A stretch of DNA of 64,000 bases, from positions 856,365-920,364 of the forward strand of contig BCKT01000007.1 in the NCBI GenBank assembly GCA_003116875.1, read 5' to 3'. The notes under the pieces are model-generated. The model saw nothing but the letters and a program-made list of their open reading frames with translations, was not told the origin of the DNA and did no database searches. Below are positions 10,249-21,313 of the stretch, piece by piece; the first letter of the stretch is position 1, and each line of letters opens with the position of its first letter. This DNA comes from Takashimella koratensis (taxonomy: Eukaryota; Basidiomycota; Tremellomycetes; Trichosporonales; Tetragoniomycetaceae). A program made the translations under genes and the position numbers.

Positions 10249-12959
10249 CTATGCCGAGCGAAGTTGTAGCGATTCGACAAACGATGTGAGGTCCGAAGCG
10301 GCTACTTCGACGACCGAGGTATCGAACATGTCAAGCTTGTACGAGACGCCCGAGATATCTGCTGCTTCTTGGAACGCGAGGCCAAATTTACTGAAAACCG
10401 TTGTCAACATGTTGATCATCTCCCTCCAGTTCGCAACAATCTACTCACTTCTTTCTGACGTCTCCATAATCTGGCGCTCCTGTGACTCCAACAACCAAAA
10501 ACGTCCCCTTCTCCTCGTTCAAACACGCGACGACAAATGGCAGACTGCGAACTTTCACACCCCCTCTGGCGTCCTTCTCCATCCACCGATCTCTTGTCGC
10601 GTCGACTAGCCAAAGCGCGAGTCGGGATAGGGTAGAAGGGTGGCAAAAGAGTCGAAGGTCAGGACCTTCACGGACAGAGGCGAATCGGAAAGTACGCAAA
10701 GGTCGGATAATGGCTTTGTCGAGAATAGCTGAACCTTGACGGATGATAGCGTTGTGTAGCGCCATGGCGAGTGTCAATGATTTTCGCAAGAGTACGATAC
10801 TGAAATGATGTGGATCGGATCAGCAGTGTTTCAAAGGGCTGTGAATTTTCAGGTTATATATCCTCAGGCTGAGGCAAAATCTGTACTTACTCGTCGCAGG
10901 CATCATAGGCGATCCAGAAATTAGCCACATGCCACGCTTGTTCCTTCTTGGGCTCCTGCGTCTCTCCTACTGCTCCCTCTTGCCCATTCCTCCTCTCCTC
11001 CTCCCCTCCCCCACCCGACCCTGCCGTGATCGCATCTCTCGAGCTGACTCCTCCACTCCCCACATTCCACTTCCTACTCCCTCCAAACCACTCGCCGCCT
11101 CCTCGCCCGCCCTCGATCTCAACCTCCAACTTGACGCCCTTGGCAGCCTCGAGGAGCGCGGACAATCCCTCCACGGCATCGGCAGCGGATAGGGAAGCGA
11201 GTTGGAATCCAAAGGCGCGAGTGAACGAGGGATAAGTCAGTTCGACGAGTCCGTACTCCGGCGCAATGGAGTCGAGTTTCGCAGGAAGGTCGCGACGGAG
11301 GTTCATGTCCATGTGCGCATAAGCCTGTTGGCATTGTTGCAAAGAGAATCTGGAAATAAGTCATCGTGATCAGCTTTGACCACTTTTCTGAAAGCTAGGT
11401 TATCACAACCTACCCCATCTTCGCGAGAAGCCCTTGAAGCCTCTTCCTTCCCTTCTCTCTCCAGATCCCCATCCGCCCGGCGACGTAACTCGAATGCAAC
11501 ATTGCGTCGTACAGATTCCAATGCCGGAAAAGCATAAACCTCAACTCATCCGACCTTGACACGGACCTATCATCTGGATCCGGTGCTTTCCCTCTCTCCC
11601 CACCACCACTTCCGCCGAGGCCGTTCGTATCTGGTGGCGGATTGAGGCGCACCACTTCATCCAAAAGGATCTGGTGGTGCTCCTCGTACGTATCGCGGTC
11701 GATCCGGCTCGCAATGTACTGATGCGTGACAGCGAGGATAGCAAGCCACAAGAGATCGTTGTCGGCCCGCTCGAGGACGGTGGCGAGGAGGTATACGGAT
11801 TGGGCGACGGACATGCCGTAGTGTGTCCCAGAGGAGTAATACTTGTTCACTCGATCAATGTGGGCGTCTTTCACCGCCCGGGGGAGTCGTCGTGGCTGAA
11901 AGCGTGTCAGCTGGATAGAGATCACGATGTTCCTAGCCAACAAGCCGGGGCGTAAGACACTCACTCGGTCGTCATCCTCCAATGGCCGAGGTTTCTTAGC
12001 AGGCCGTGTTGTGCCGTTCTGCTTTCGCTTTCTCCGTGACCGCTGTCCATCTGTCTCCTCCGTCTCTTCCAGATCCTCGCCCTCCTCGTCTTCTTCCTGG
12101 TCCTCCTCACCCTCCTCCCCCTCTTCCTCTTCCTCATCCTCATCCTCATTCTCATCTCCACTCTCCTCTTCATCCTCATCACTATCATCCGAATCGCTCT
12201 CTGGCTCATACTGCATCCATCGTCAGCACCACCCTCACTGACGTCATCCGATCCCACTCTCTCATATTCCCGACGCAAACCCCAAACCGAACTCACCTCA
12301 AGCGCCTCCCAACTCTTCTTCACACCATCGAGCTTAGTCTCCTCTCCATCTCCCCAGACCCATATCCGCCCACCTCCTTCTTCGTTCGGATCAGCATCCA
12401 CGTCGATCCCATACAAGTTGGTCAAGTTCCATGGCCGATGAGCGTCAATGATATGTAGGTGACAACCTCGAGGCATCTGGAACTCTTCCGCGAGGTCAAA
12501 TAGGGATCCGAGCGAGAGGAGGATGAGAGTGTGGACCTGGATACAAGGGATCAGATGAGGCCTCGAGGGGAGCTTGAAGGATAGCCGGACCCACCTCGGA
12601 GTCAACGCTGCCTGCGCCATTGGGGAATAGCTCGTCTCGTTTTGTTCGGAGCTCAGAGACACCGTTAATCGGGACTAGCCGATATGGTACGTCGTCCTGC
12701 TTGAACAGTGATACCAATATCCGCGCCGCAAGTAGCCCGTCCTACCCACCCAGATCAGCGCTACCCCCACAATCTAACAACATTCTATGCTCGTCGAGAA
12801 GGAGGGAGCACTCACAACGTCAACACCAGCGAAGATGACAACGCCACCAGAACTGCCGCCGCCCCGCCGCCGTACGCGAGAGACGATCGTATTGTAGGCG
12901 TCCAGGTAGGAGAGGTCGGAGGGTCGGAGGTCGGGCGCAGGCGGGAAAATCAGGGGCAT
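10249..12959 (-). CDS. CDC45: Replication initiation factor Cdc45
   Basis: Cdc45 binds Mcm2-7 and GINS to form the CMG replicative helicase; the fold is a DHH-phosphoesterase relative (established for the family). The protein, about 740 aa in at least eight exons, starts at 12959. Conserved pieces in order: GVVIFAGVDV joined to DGLLAARILVSLFKQDDVPY; HTLILLSLGSLFDLAEEF; HLHIIDAHRPWNLTNLYG; a long Asp/Glu run with a basic KKPR patch; NKYYSSGTHYGMSVAQSVYL; RADNDLLWLAIL; ELRFMLFRHWNLYDAMLHSS; AYAHMDMNLRRDL; FGFQLASLSAADAVEGLSAL; and a last exon ending LTSFVESLQLRSA. The acidic loop is typical of Cdc45. A Gly/Glu-rich insertion (GGRGGGEWFGGSRKW and following) between the AADAVEGL block and the HVANFWIAYDA block is less usual. 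Exon ends in the middle were not all fixed to the base. Confidence 0.93.
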
Positions 12960-13289
12960 GTTGAGTTACACGAGAAGGGGGGTTGAGGACGGAGACGCTG
13001 CCGGGAAGAGACCGCGGTCGTGGGATAATTAAGCTACAGATCGATGAGCAAATCGTCGATTTCGAAGATAGTGTCCGCCTGTCGAATCCAAAGCTACGTC
13101 CCAGGCTACAAATGAGACTGCCCAAATGATTGCAGTCGAGAGGGTCAAGGACTTGTCAGCTGCTCAGTCTGGGTACGAGATGCGAAATGTTGAAGTGATC
13201 GGAAAACCAGACGCGTCGAGACAAACATTTCATTTCCTCAGATTCAGGGTACAGAAGGTGCACGCCCTAGCAAAATGAAGCCCCGGCTT
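12960..13289. promoter_or_regulatory. Region upstream of CDC45
   Basis: This 330-base stretch contains the CDC45 promoter and the 3' flank of the next minus-strand gene. It includes the string GACGCG near 13210, resembling the ACGCGT-type element used by cell-cycle genes in other fungi. One copy of so short a motif is weak evidence. Confidence 0.35.
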
Positions 13290-13688
13290 TTAGTGATTAT
13301 CTCCTACCCCTACCGTCGGAAGAGTGGCAGATACCCGAAGATAACTGTTCACCATCCTCTCAACCGTCCCTGTATAGTCACACGAAGGATCCATTGACTT
13401 CTGCAGGGTTGCCCACGATCTCAATGAGGTGATCAGATCCGGGATTGAGCACTTGGTCTCTTCTGCCTTCCGAACGAGGGCCTGGTAGTCTGTCTTGTGT
13501 TGATCGGTGGGAAGGAGAACAAAGTTTTGCGAGGAGGGCGGAGCGGATGACGCGGTGTCTTTGGGGCTGTTGATGACGAAGTTGTCGAGAAGATCGCAGA
13601 GGTCGCCATTCTTGCTCGAGGGGTCAAACGTGCTGTTGGTTGGCGAACTGGTAGCCAAGGTTTCGGGCGAATTTTCCGTCGTCGTCAT
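13290..13688 (-). CDS. Small orphan protein A, unknown function
   Basis: I do not recognise this gene. The frame from the ATG at 13688 gives 132 aa: a Ser/Thr-rich start (MTTTENSPETLATSSPTNST), a short hydrophobic helix-like segment (GDLCDLLDNFVINS), then a charged helical region, DYQALVRKAEETKCSIPDLI and SLRSWATLQ, ending with TVERMVNSYLRVSA. The helical part resembles the C-terminal half of orphan B (14195-14804): both have YQ, a charged helix, a second Ile-containing helix and a final V-x-R-M hydrophobic helix. A donor-like GTATCT after YLR suggests the true 3' end may be spliced. It is the first of five minus-strand unknowns. Confidence 0.5.
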   Translation of the reverse strand: MTTTENSPETLATSSPTNSTFDPSSKNGDLCDLLDNFVINSPKDTASSAPPSSQNFVLLPTDQHKTDYQALVRKAEETKCSIPDLITSLRSWATLQKSMDPSCDYTGTVERMVNSYLRVSATLPTVGVGDNH

Positions 13689-14194
13689 GATAGCAATGGT
13701 TTTCACTCGATATCAGTAGGTAGAGAAGAGGTTTTCTGAGTCTACACCAGCGCCGACAATGAGGCGACGTTTCTATGTGCTCATTCCCCAGGCCTTTTGG
13801 ACTGAGATAGTGTGAGACGACAGTGGTCCTTTGAATATCCTCCCTTTCTCGTCAGCTCAACCGGCGTCAAACCTCGCTCCTTTCGTCCTCCGGCCGGTCA
13901 GTGCAGAGGGCCAGCCGCAAAGGTTGTGTTGGTGGGACAGCCAACGAGGGCTCACCTTTCATGCTCAGCACCCAGACGACCATTCACGCTCAGCACCCAG
14001 ACGAGAAAGCGCCGACTTGCCCGACCTCTCGACTCAAGCCCCCACCCAAGTCGACTTTATAGGGGCAACAAAAGCCTCTCATTCCGGAAATGATGCTTCT
14101 GGTGGTGATACAGTCCGTTGTACAAAATAGCTCACGCTCTCGTCATTAGCATTCGCTCTGCTTCCGACAGGCTTCGATGTATGGCAGATATGCT
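13689..14194. other. Intergenic region between orphans A and B
   Basis: No gene is supported over these 506 bases. A short near-duplicate appears near 13955-14005, where the string CTCAGCACCCAGACGA occurs twice about 27 bases apart. Confidence 0.45.
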
Positions 14195-14804
14195 CTATTG
14201 AATCTCTACCACTTCAAATTTCTCACCGTGACTCTCCGCCAATTCAGACTCGACTACCTCGGCTTCAAACTCTTCCACTTCATACACCGTCACTTCTGCG
14301 CCAGTGCTCACTGCCTGAGCAACCATCGCGTGGTCCTGCAGCATCCGCCGAACCTCATCCACAAGTCCTGGTCTAGACGACTGCTCAGCCGCACTCCGTG
14401 TCATTTGGTCGATCGTTTCCTCTAGTGTGAGGCCTTGTTTCTCGCGAAAAGTCTCGATCCATTGATAATGGTTCATTTGGTCTTCGGTGAAGCCGGCTAT
14501 CTTGGCGGTGATCTGGAATCTCCCAAGATTGGTGAGCAAGGTGTCAAAGTCTAATCCAGAGCCAGAGGCCGTAGGTGACGAAGATACGGACGATGTGCTT
14601 GATATTGTAACCGTATGGAGCTGAACGTTTATCGCTCGATGACCACTTTTGAACAGTAAGAGTTGAAGCCAATTGTTTACACTCCAATGTTTCACGGACT
14701 TGTGTAGTGGTAAATAGACAACGCCGCGGTGGGGAAAGTTGATGCCGTATACCCCACGGTCGCAAAACAGTCCTTTCACGTTCGCTAGTCTTGCTCATAA
14801 CCAA
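14195..14804 (-). CDS. Small orphan protein B, unknown function (5' exon structure uncertain)
   Basis: I do not recognise this gene. The C-terminal 120 or so codons read convincingly: SGLDFDTLLTNLGRFQITAK, then NHYQWIETFREKQGLTLEET, RPGLVDEVRRMLQDHAMVAQ and an acidic tail ending EKFEVVEIQ. The upstream part is unsettled. An ATG at 14804 (MSKTSERERTVLRPWG) lies in a different frame, so at least one intron separates it from the main exon, and I could not fix the splice sites. Possible acceptors include TTCAG at about 14625. The pattern YQ / charged helix / V-x-x-V-x-R-M recalls orphan A, suggesting an old local duplication. Confidence 0.42.
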
Positions 14805-15485
14805 CCGTCAGAGGCTGGTCGGCCCAAGTATGCTCCTTTCTTCCTGCTCACCCTCAACAGTCGTGGGCAGATCTGTCAAAAGGAGAGACGAAAGTCCAGG
14901 CTTACTGCACTCTTCATGCGCAACTCACTTTGACAACTTAGAACCGTGCGTTGCCCTTGCCGCTCGGACACCAGCACCGTGCGACCACGACCTCTAGCCT
15001 AAGTCTTGGTTTCGCATGATGTCCTTCTAAGGCTCACAAGTTCAAGAAACCTACCCCAATGTGCTTGCAGGTGTTTTATGTTGACTAACTGTATCATGCG
15101 CTAGTGATTCATCACTGTACTTGCAAGCATGAACCTTGGGGAATAGATACATGGTGTAATCCTCTCGTCCGCGAGTACATTTAGGGAGTATGGACAGGAA
15201 GGAGGCTGTCAACTGTCACGGGGAGGTGCAAAACGGTAGTGAAGATCTTTGCTCGGCGGGAAACAGAGAAATAGGGCAGATTGCACAGTACGAAGCCGTA
15301 GTCGCGGACTGTGCGGGAGCGACAAGGGTCTAGGTATAGTAGGCCGTAAAGTGAAAAGGTTACCGATCAGTAAACCATCTAGGCAACACAGGATCGTCCG
15401 GCTTACAGAGTTGTTCTTTGCCTGTTGGACACGTGTCAATCCATCCAATCGCTGCTGAGTTGCCGCCTTGGTGGGAAGAGTGTGT
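14805..15485. other. Intergenic region between orphans B and C
   Basis: This 681-base stretch shows no supported reading frame and no repeat. It presumably holds the promoter of orphan B and the terminator of orphan C. Confidence 0.45.
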
Positions 15486-16182
15486 CTACGAGGTCGAAGG
15501 GACGTCCATCTCGTATGCTTGAAAATGACGGTCGAGGGTCTGGAACCAGGCAGACAATTTGTCCAAATGCTCTTTCTTGTCAAGTCCGGCCCGGACGGTA
15601 TGATCCCAGAGCTCTCGGGAGAGGTCCCCGAGTTGGAGCTTGCGCCAGGTCACACGATCGGGAGACATGAAGTTGGAAAGGACTGTCTTGCCCAAAGATT
15701 TTCGCGCCTCTTTGTCCTCATCAGAGAGCAGGACTTCGTCCTGCGAAGTTGGACCAGTGATCCAAGGGGGATAACCGTACAGGCCCAGGTTTTCTTCGTA
15801 ATACGCTGATATTGCCTTGGACAGGTCCGCCTCTTTCTTCTCTCCGTAAGATTGCGGATTGATAGAGTGGAATGATCTGTCAAAGCAAGGAAGGTGAGTG
15901 AGGTCTTGGGAGTAGGGCGCAAAGTCTGAGAATTCATCGATCGATGCAGTCTATGGAGTTGAAAGTAAAGAGTTAGCGAAGATCTTGGGATCCTCTTTCA
16001 AGAGTGAAGAGTGGATGCTTGGAGAAACTCACGAATGGTTGGGCAATCTGGGCTGATCCTGCCTTTTCGCTCATGTACGACCAGAGTTTTGGAAATTTTT
16101 TGTGGGGCTGCAGTTTTTTGGTGAGTGTGGTGGACTTGCGGATGGACGGGTAGGCCGAGGCTTTGGGTGCGCGTGAAGCCAT
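15486..16182 (-). CDS. Small orphan protein C, unknown function
   Basis: I do not recognise this gene. Two exons joined by one GT..AG intron give about 212 aa starting at 16182 with a basic N-terminus (MASRAPKASAYPSIRKSTTL). The first exon ends AQIAQPF and the second begins TASIDEFSDFAPYSQDLTHL, in phase. The rest is mixed polar and helical: KKEADLSKAISAYYEENLG, LLSDEDKEARKSLGKTVLSN, TWRKLQLGDLSRELWDHTVR, ending YEMDVPSTS. The basic start could be a mitochondrial presequence, but this is weak. No membrane segment, Cys pair or catalytic motif is seen. The intact splice and acidic/basic balance support a real gene. Confidence 0.6.
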
Positions 16183-16950
16183 TGTAGTGGGAATGAGTAG
16201 TTTGAGTGTCGGAAATGGTCAAAAGTCAAGTTGTTAGTGGTCGAAACGAATTAGGGGTCTTTTCATATACTGCTACCCCGTGTAGGGTGAACGAGGGATG
16301 GGGGGGGGGGGGGGGGGAAGCTTCGGCTTGTTGACCTTAAACTGAACTGGGGTTTGAGCTAAAACACAGGACGGTAGTGTGCGAAGGCACTGGAGACTTG
16401 CCAGCATACCCTGGAGTGTCCAAGGCTTTCTTGACCTTCTCAACAGGGATAGTCGAAAGGAGGGTTGCGCATTTTGCCGAAAGTCTCGAGTCGCCTGTCC
16501 TCTCCTCTTCCGCCTCGGGGGATCATCATCTCCGTTGCCAGGCGGGTAGACTGCCCGGTCGCTGCAGCATTTCGGGACTCTCGCGGGCTACCTCAAGATC
16601 TCAATCCTTGTCTGTTGAGTTTCTTCGACCTTATCAAAGGTTGGCGCAACATCAGAGGCGAGACATTCGACTTTCCTCACCTTGCCTACATCAAAGGATA
16701 ATGGCCTAAAAACATTTAGCTCACACTCTCCCCCTCTCAGCCAAAGCGGGTGTGAGAAAGGCTGTGTGGGCCATAGGTCCAAATCCCCCTTGTCTCGTTT
16801 TCGAGGCATATAGCGCACAATATCCGCCGTCAGGAAAATCTTTCACTCAGTTTGGCATTTCCAGCTCGTTCCAGATCAGACATACAGTATGTACATAGCA
16901 GCCCCTCAATTCACACCTCGTGCATGGAACCCTTGAAAGACTCGCCAACC
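16183..16950. other. Gene-poor stretch with a poly-G run
   Basis: This 768-base stretch lies between orphans C and D. It contains an uninterrupted run of 18 G and otherwise mixed sequence. Short open frames on both strands lack splice signals or protein features, so none is annotated. Confidence 0.45.
16300..16317 (+). repeat. Homopolymer of about 18 G
   Basis: Eighteen consecutive G residues upstream of orphan C's start codon. The exact length may be affected by sequencing or assembly. Such a run could form G-quadruplex-like structure on one strand. Confidence 0.8.
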
Positions 16951-17445
16951 TCATTTCTGTTTCAAATCTTCCGCGAAATGAACACGTTTGGTCTGTGATC
17001 CTCCGCCACCGGTGTTTGTCGGATACCTTCCATCGCCGTCTTTGGGGTATTCGGTTGCCTTGGAGTGTATTGTGCTCCCTCCCCCGAACCCTGCCTCGCT
17101 TTCCATCCTTGCCTTGTACTCTGGCGATGTTCTCTCTTCGGAATGGACACTGCCGGGGATACTGCCGGCGGAGCCCACCGATGGTCCCACAGGGATTCTG
17201 CTGAGAGGCATTATTCGGTGAGTCATTCTCCCATCGCGTGAAGTTGTGTACTCGTCCCCGCGTCTGTCGTCGATGTTTGGGTGCTGTTTGCCGTCACTGA
17301 GATTTTGTCAGGTATTACGGCCAAGGACTGCGGAGGCGATCTGTGCGGTACCGAAGTACCTCGAGTGATGAGAGCGATCCGAGCGGGGTGGCGCAGATCC
17401 AACGCCACCAGGGGTAGCATGGGACTGTGACACGGCCAGGGGGAG
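16951..17445 (-). CDS. Orphan protein D with an RVxF-like motif (5' end missing)
   Basis: Unrecognised. Two exons can be joined: 17445-17360 (after a CCGCAG acceptor) and 17296-16951, across a 63-nt intron with a CTGAC branch site. The joined frame reads SAPPRSDRSHHSSDGKQHPN, then RRGDEYTTSRDGRMTHRIMP, SVGSAGSIPGSVHSEERTSP and ends TKRVHFAEDLKQK. The composition is Ser/Gly/Arg-rich and probably disordered. KRVHF fits the consensus docking motif for protein phosphatase 1. The first coding exon could not be located; the acceptor at 17445 implies one upstream of it. A different frame at 17223-17612 is open but does not continue sensibly. Confidence 0.45.
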
Positions 17446-17893
17446 CTGCGGAGAGAGTGACAGAGGGATATATAGCAGTCCGTAGAGCGTCGAGCGATGG
17501 ATCCCCCAGATCGAGTGAGAGAAAACCTAACAAACTCCCTGCCTGTTGTATCTTTATAAGCGTGCAGTTTGAATAGCTTATGAAACGGGAGCACTCCTTT
17601 TGGGTTATCCACCCCCCACAGCCCAGGCTACAATCCTTTTGGATAGGCTGTCAACGCAAATAGCAGAATGTCTTCCTTTCACCGTCATGAGACAAGTCTT
17701 GAGACCAAACACCAGCTGCGCATGGCGTGTTCAAAGAAAGGTGGCATTTGCCTCGGCGGTACTGATCCGAGCATGAATTGCTCAGCCTCAACACCACTTG
17801 ATTTTGCATCTCTTTACCGTGAGTGACTACCATGCATCTCAAACAAAGAGTAACACATATTGTATGGTCAGGTGCGGACAACTAACTTTGCGG

Positions 17894-18594
17894 CTAGATG
17901 TCACTAAAGCTCTCCATCCACTGTATATCCTGGCTGTATATTTCCAATAGAGCAACAACTTCTTCGGTCCCACCTTCGTCATTTGAGAAATAGTCTCTTT
18001 TCCAATTCTCGATCTCGTCCCTTGCAAAACGCAAGCTTGGTAGTTTCTGGGACACTTCTTGAGTACGAGGGTTACCTGAATGATCAAACTCGCAAATGCT
18101 GCTTGCACCATAGTGCTTCATCATAGTATTCGAATAGCTTCGAAGCACGCCAAGGCGTTCTTGGTTGTTCATGTTGTCCGGAGACCCAAAGCATTGCGAC
18201 CGAAGGGTCATGGGTTTGTCCTTCCCATGATCAGCAAGTGGGCTTGGGTGTGAAAACTCACAAAAACGTCGTCCTTGGGGTAGCGATTGTCAGTCTGATT
18301 CAATGAAGATTCTGAGTGGTACTCTTCTTCGTCCTCTTCCTCGTTGATGTACAAGGGAAGAGGAGGACCTTGAAAACAGGGTTCGGCAACAGGCCACTGG
18401 TACAGTAGTTGCTCATCTGGGTCTGGAGAAGGGTCCGGGGAATACTCCTCATGTGTATCATCAGCGTCCCCAGGTTGGCTGGCGGTTTCAATGTAAGCAC
18501 CATCTGAGGTTACGTTATGCTCCCAGGACAACGGGTCTACCTCGTGTTCATTGACCGCGGGTTCGGACTGTGACTGTCCAAAGACGTAGGGCAT
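17894..18594 (-). CDS. Orphan protein E, acidic, unknown function
   Basis: I do not recognise this gene. From the ATG at 18594 the first exon encodes MPYVFGQSQSEPAVNEHEVD and an acidic, Pro-rich stretch (HEEYSPDPSPDPDEQLLYQW, then INEEEDEEEYHSES), ending KDDVF at a GTGAGT donor. A short intron of about 40 nt leads to DKPMTLRSQCFGSPDN and a helical C-terminal region ending VVALLEIYSQDIQWMESFSD. The joined protein is about 220 aa. An open frame continues upstream to 18879 without an ATG at its end, so an extra 5' exon is possible. It is the last of the five minus-strand unknowns and faces the SET-domain gene head to head. Confidence 0.5.
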
Positions 18595-19348
18595 AGCGAA
18601 AGTAGGTAGGAAAACTGTTGTTGAGGACGGAGGAAACGAAGAGGGAGCTGACCTTTTGTATGCGAGACTTGAGACTGCAGCACAACGTATTCCAGAAAGG
18701 TGGTACTGACTGACGTCTGAAACATAGAAGTCTACCGCCTCCGACGCCCAACAAAAGAAGAGTTGCACCAAAGGTTGCATTCCATTCATGGATGAGTTTC
18801 GGAAGGGTTCGGGATAGTCCCGATGATAGTCCACGTTTGGGGTTTCAAATATCACAAGTAGAGGGAGTTGGTTTCGCACCTTTGCTTGGCCAATCTTCCA
18901 TTTGGTCTGTCCGAGGCGCTGTCGCAGTATCCAGCATATTCATACCGAGCTACCACATGTAGTGCGTGGGTTGAGTAAAAACATGCAGCCTGCTGAGTGA
19001 GGTCTGTGCGTCGTGCCGTGGGTGTCAAGTGGTCCGTGCGCGGTTGTTTTGACATCAGCCACGGCGGCCACCTTCCACCGCATACCACCATATCGTTGAC
19101 GACCACCCATCATTCCCCTCTATTTCTTTGCTCACCACCCTCTTCACCTCTCTTCACCTCTCTCAGCATCATTGAACATCATCATCCAGCCGACTTCGCT
19201 GCTCACCTCACCACTTCGTCACTCTATTGTCGCATCATCACTCTACCCTCTTCTCGCCTCCCTCTCACCCTCCTCTCATCTCCCCTCATCCAACCCTTCT
19301 TCTCTCAACCCATCAACTTGCCCCTACTCACACCCTCTACTCGACACC
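18595..19348. promoter_or_regulatory. Divergent promoter between orphan E and the SET-domain gene
   Basis: A 754-base head-to-head region. The 200 bases before 19349 are strongly pyrimidine-rich (CTC, CATC and CACC repeats), typical of the leaders in this window. Confidence 0.5.
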
Positions 19349-21313
19349 ATGGACCCAACCATCTGGTCCGTTGTCATGCCCGAATTACTTTACCCAACCC
19401 CAACACCCTCCCCGCCATCGAACTCAGCCTTCTTCCCGGCTTCTATCTCCAACCCCTTCACTCCTCCTCTTCTTCCCTTTCCCGAGCCCACAGATCTCTC
19501 GTCACCTATGCTGAAGCCTCGATCGTCGCAACCGACCCTCATTCTTCCTTCCTCAACTCCTATCGGTTCTTCCTCAGCCGCGGCGGGTAGCTCGAGTGCC
19601 ATTGCCGCAGCCGTTTCGTACCCCATTACTCCCTCTCCAAGCGGTTCGTCCTCGTCCGCATCGCCGTTTTTCTCGTCGTCTCCACCATTGGCTGACTCTT
19701 CTACTCCAGCTTCAACCACTACGTCTGTATCGATCGCTTCGACCTCTTCGACCGCCTCGACCGCTTTGTGCCCTTCATCAACATCGTCATTGACCTTCCC
19801 ATCTCCCTCTCGGGTCATCTCCCAGTGGGCGACACTCTATCGCGCCCGAGAGGTTGATGAAGATGCTCGGATATCCATGGCAAACAAGTTCAAGAAGATG
19901 GTTCCGGTCCCCGGATCTAGGTACCACCCTATCGACCTGGAACGGTACCTTGGGATCGACAACAACGATGACGACTTGGACAAGACTGCCGGGCCACTGG
20001 GGATTCGAGATATTGGCTACGGAGTGAAGGCGACAAAGGACATTCCTCGGGGAACTGTTATTGTTCAGGAGGCGCCATTCTTCCGGTTTGTTGAGCCATT
20101 GGATCGAGAGAAGATGAGAGGATGCTATCGGGTCATGACGGACGAGGCACGCATCCAACTCTTGTCCCTTACGGCTCGACAAGGGAGCATTGCAACCAAT
20201 GCCGACGTATACGACATCATGGTTGCGATCACTGAAACCAACGCGATTCCGATTGATTATAACATGGATGACGGGGACGGAAATGGAGATGGGGATGGGT
20301 TTAAATGCCTTGCCAAGATTTCTGGTGTGTTCCCAACAATCTCATACGTCAACCACTCTTGTGCACCCAACTCGCTCTGGCGGTGGGACATGAAAGCCCG
20401 GCAACTTTGTGAGTGCTTCAGCCAGGATGAAAAAAAGGTCTTGTCACTCAAGGGATCTCCATGATCTCCTCTCTGCGTTTCCCAAGCTGCTGACCACTGG
20501 ATTAGGCTTGACTGCAATTGTCGACATTGCCCGCGACTCCCCAATCACCGCATCGTATCTACATGACGACGAAGCAGTCGTCTCTCAAGCTGTTCGACAA
20601 GCCGGTCTTGAGCGTGACTTTGGGTTCAAGTGTCACTGTTCCATTTGCACACGACCGGCAATTGAGGTCGAGGCCTCGGATTGGCGCTTTGCTCGATACC
20701 GGAGTCTCATTCGATGGTTTCCCCCCGAGGATGGTGATGAAGAAGAAGACAGGAACGAGAGAAAGATGACATTCAACAGCTTTTATTTGCGACGTCAATC
20801 TTTGCAGGATCTAACAGAAGCTATCAAGATCCTTGTCGTCGAGCGTCAGTTGAATTCGCTATCTCACCTCTACACTCTCCTCTTCTACCTCCACAGCGTG
20901 TACGGGAGGGAACAGGAGGCGAAAAAAGCTGCCAAACTTCTTGCAAAAAACCTCGAAACCACAATTGGTCGAGAGGGCGCGCAGGATGCTTTTGAGTTCG
21001 CAGAGAACCCCAAACTCTGGCACGGGTGGAATTTGATCAATAGAGTCAGTCAGTGTTGCGATCACTTGTTGACCACAATGATGATGGAACTGACATGGTT
21101 CAGCGGAGGGCTCAGAAAGCAGGAGGCGGCCGACGAGCTCCAAGGCAAGACCCGGATGAGGAGGAGGTCACCCTGGATCTTCAGAATGCCACCATAAGCA
21201 ACACCTCCAAGGTCCGGCGGATCGGCCAAGTGAGCATCGACAAGGACGACGAAATGCGAGTGGGGCGGCGGGCACGACGGCGACGGATTGTTGATGATAA
21301 CGAGGACGAGTGA
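19349..21313 (+). CDS. SET-domain protein (SMYD-like, no MYND finger)
   Basis: Probable protein lysine methyltransferase or SET-fold regulator. Three exons (19349-20408, 20506-21044, 21104-21313) total 1,809 nt, 602 aa. Residues 1 to about 160 are Ser/Thr/Pro-rich and look disordered. The SET region begins around GIRDIGYGVKATKDIPRGTV and IVQEAPFFRF, includes the core motif ISYVNHSCAPNS (about residue 335), resumes after the first intron as CLTAIVDIARDSPITASYLH, and has the post-SET cysteines FKCHCSIC. A helical C-terminal part follows (LSHLYTLLFYLHSVYGREQE) as in SMYD-type proteins, then a basic tail (GRRARRRRIVDDNEDE) that may direct it to the nucleus. No MYND zinc finger separates the SET halves. 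An acidic Asp/Gly insertion (DDGDGNGDGDG) sits just before the catalytic core. The start at 19349 follows CACC, a good fungal context. Confidence 0.82.

Noticed and set aside
11927..12241. Ser-rich frame on the plus strand opposite CDC45
   Set aside because: It is the antisense of the Asp/Glu-rich loop of Cdc45; GAG/GAC codons read backwards give CTC/GTC and Ser-rich peptides. No splice or start context supports it.
17223..17612. 129-codon frame on the minus strand in orphan D
   Set aside because: It starts from a non-ATG codon and has no continuity. A 63-nt intron with a CTGAC branch site gives a better joined frame ending in TKRVHFAEDLKQK.
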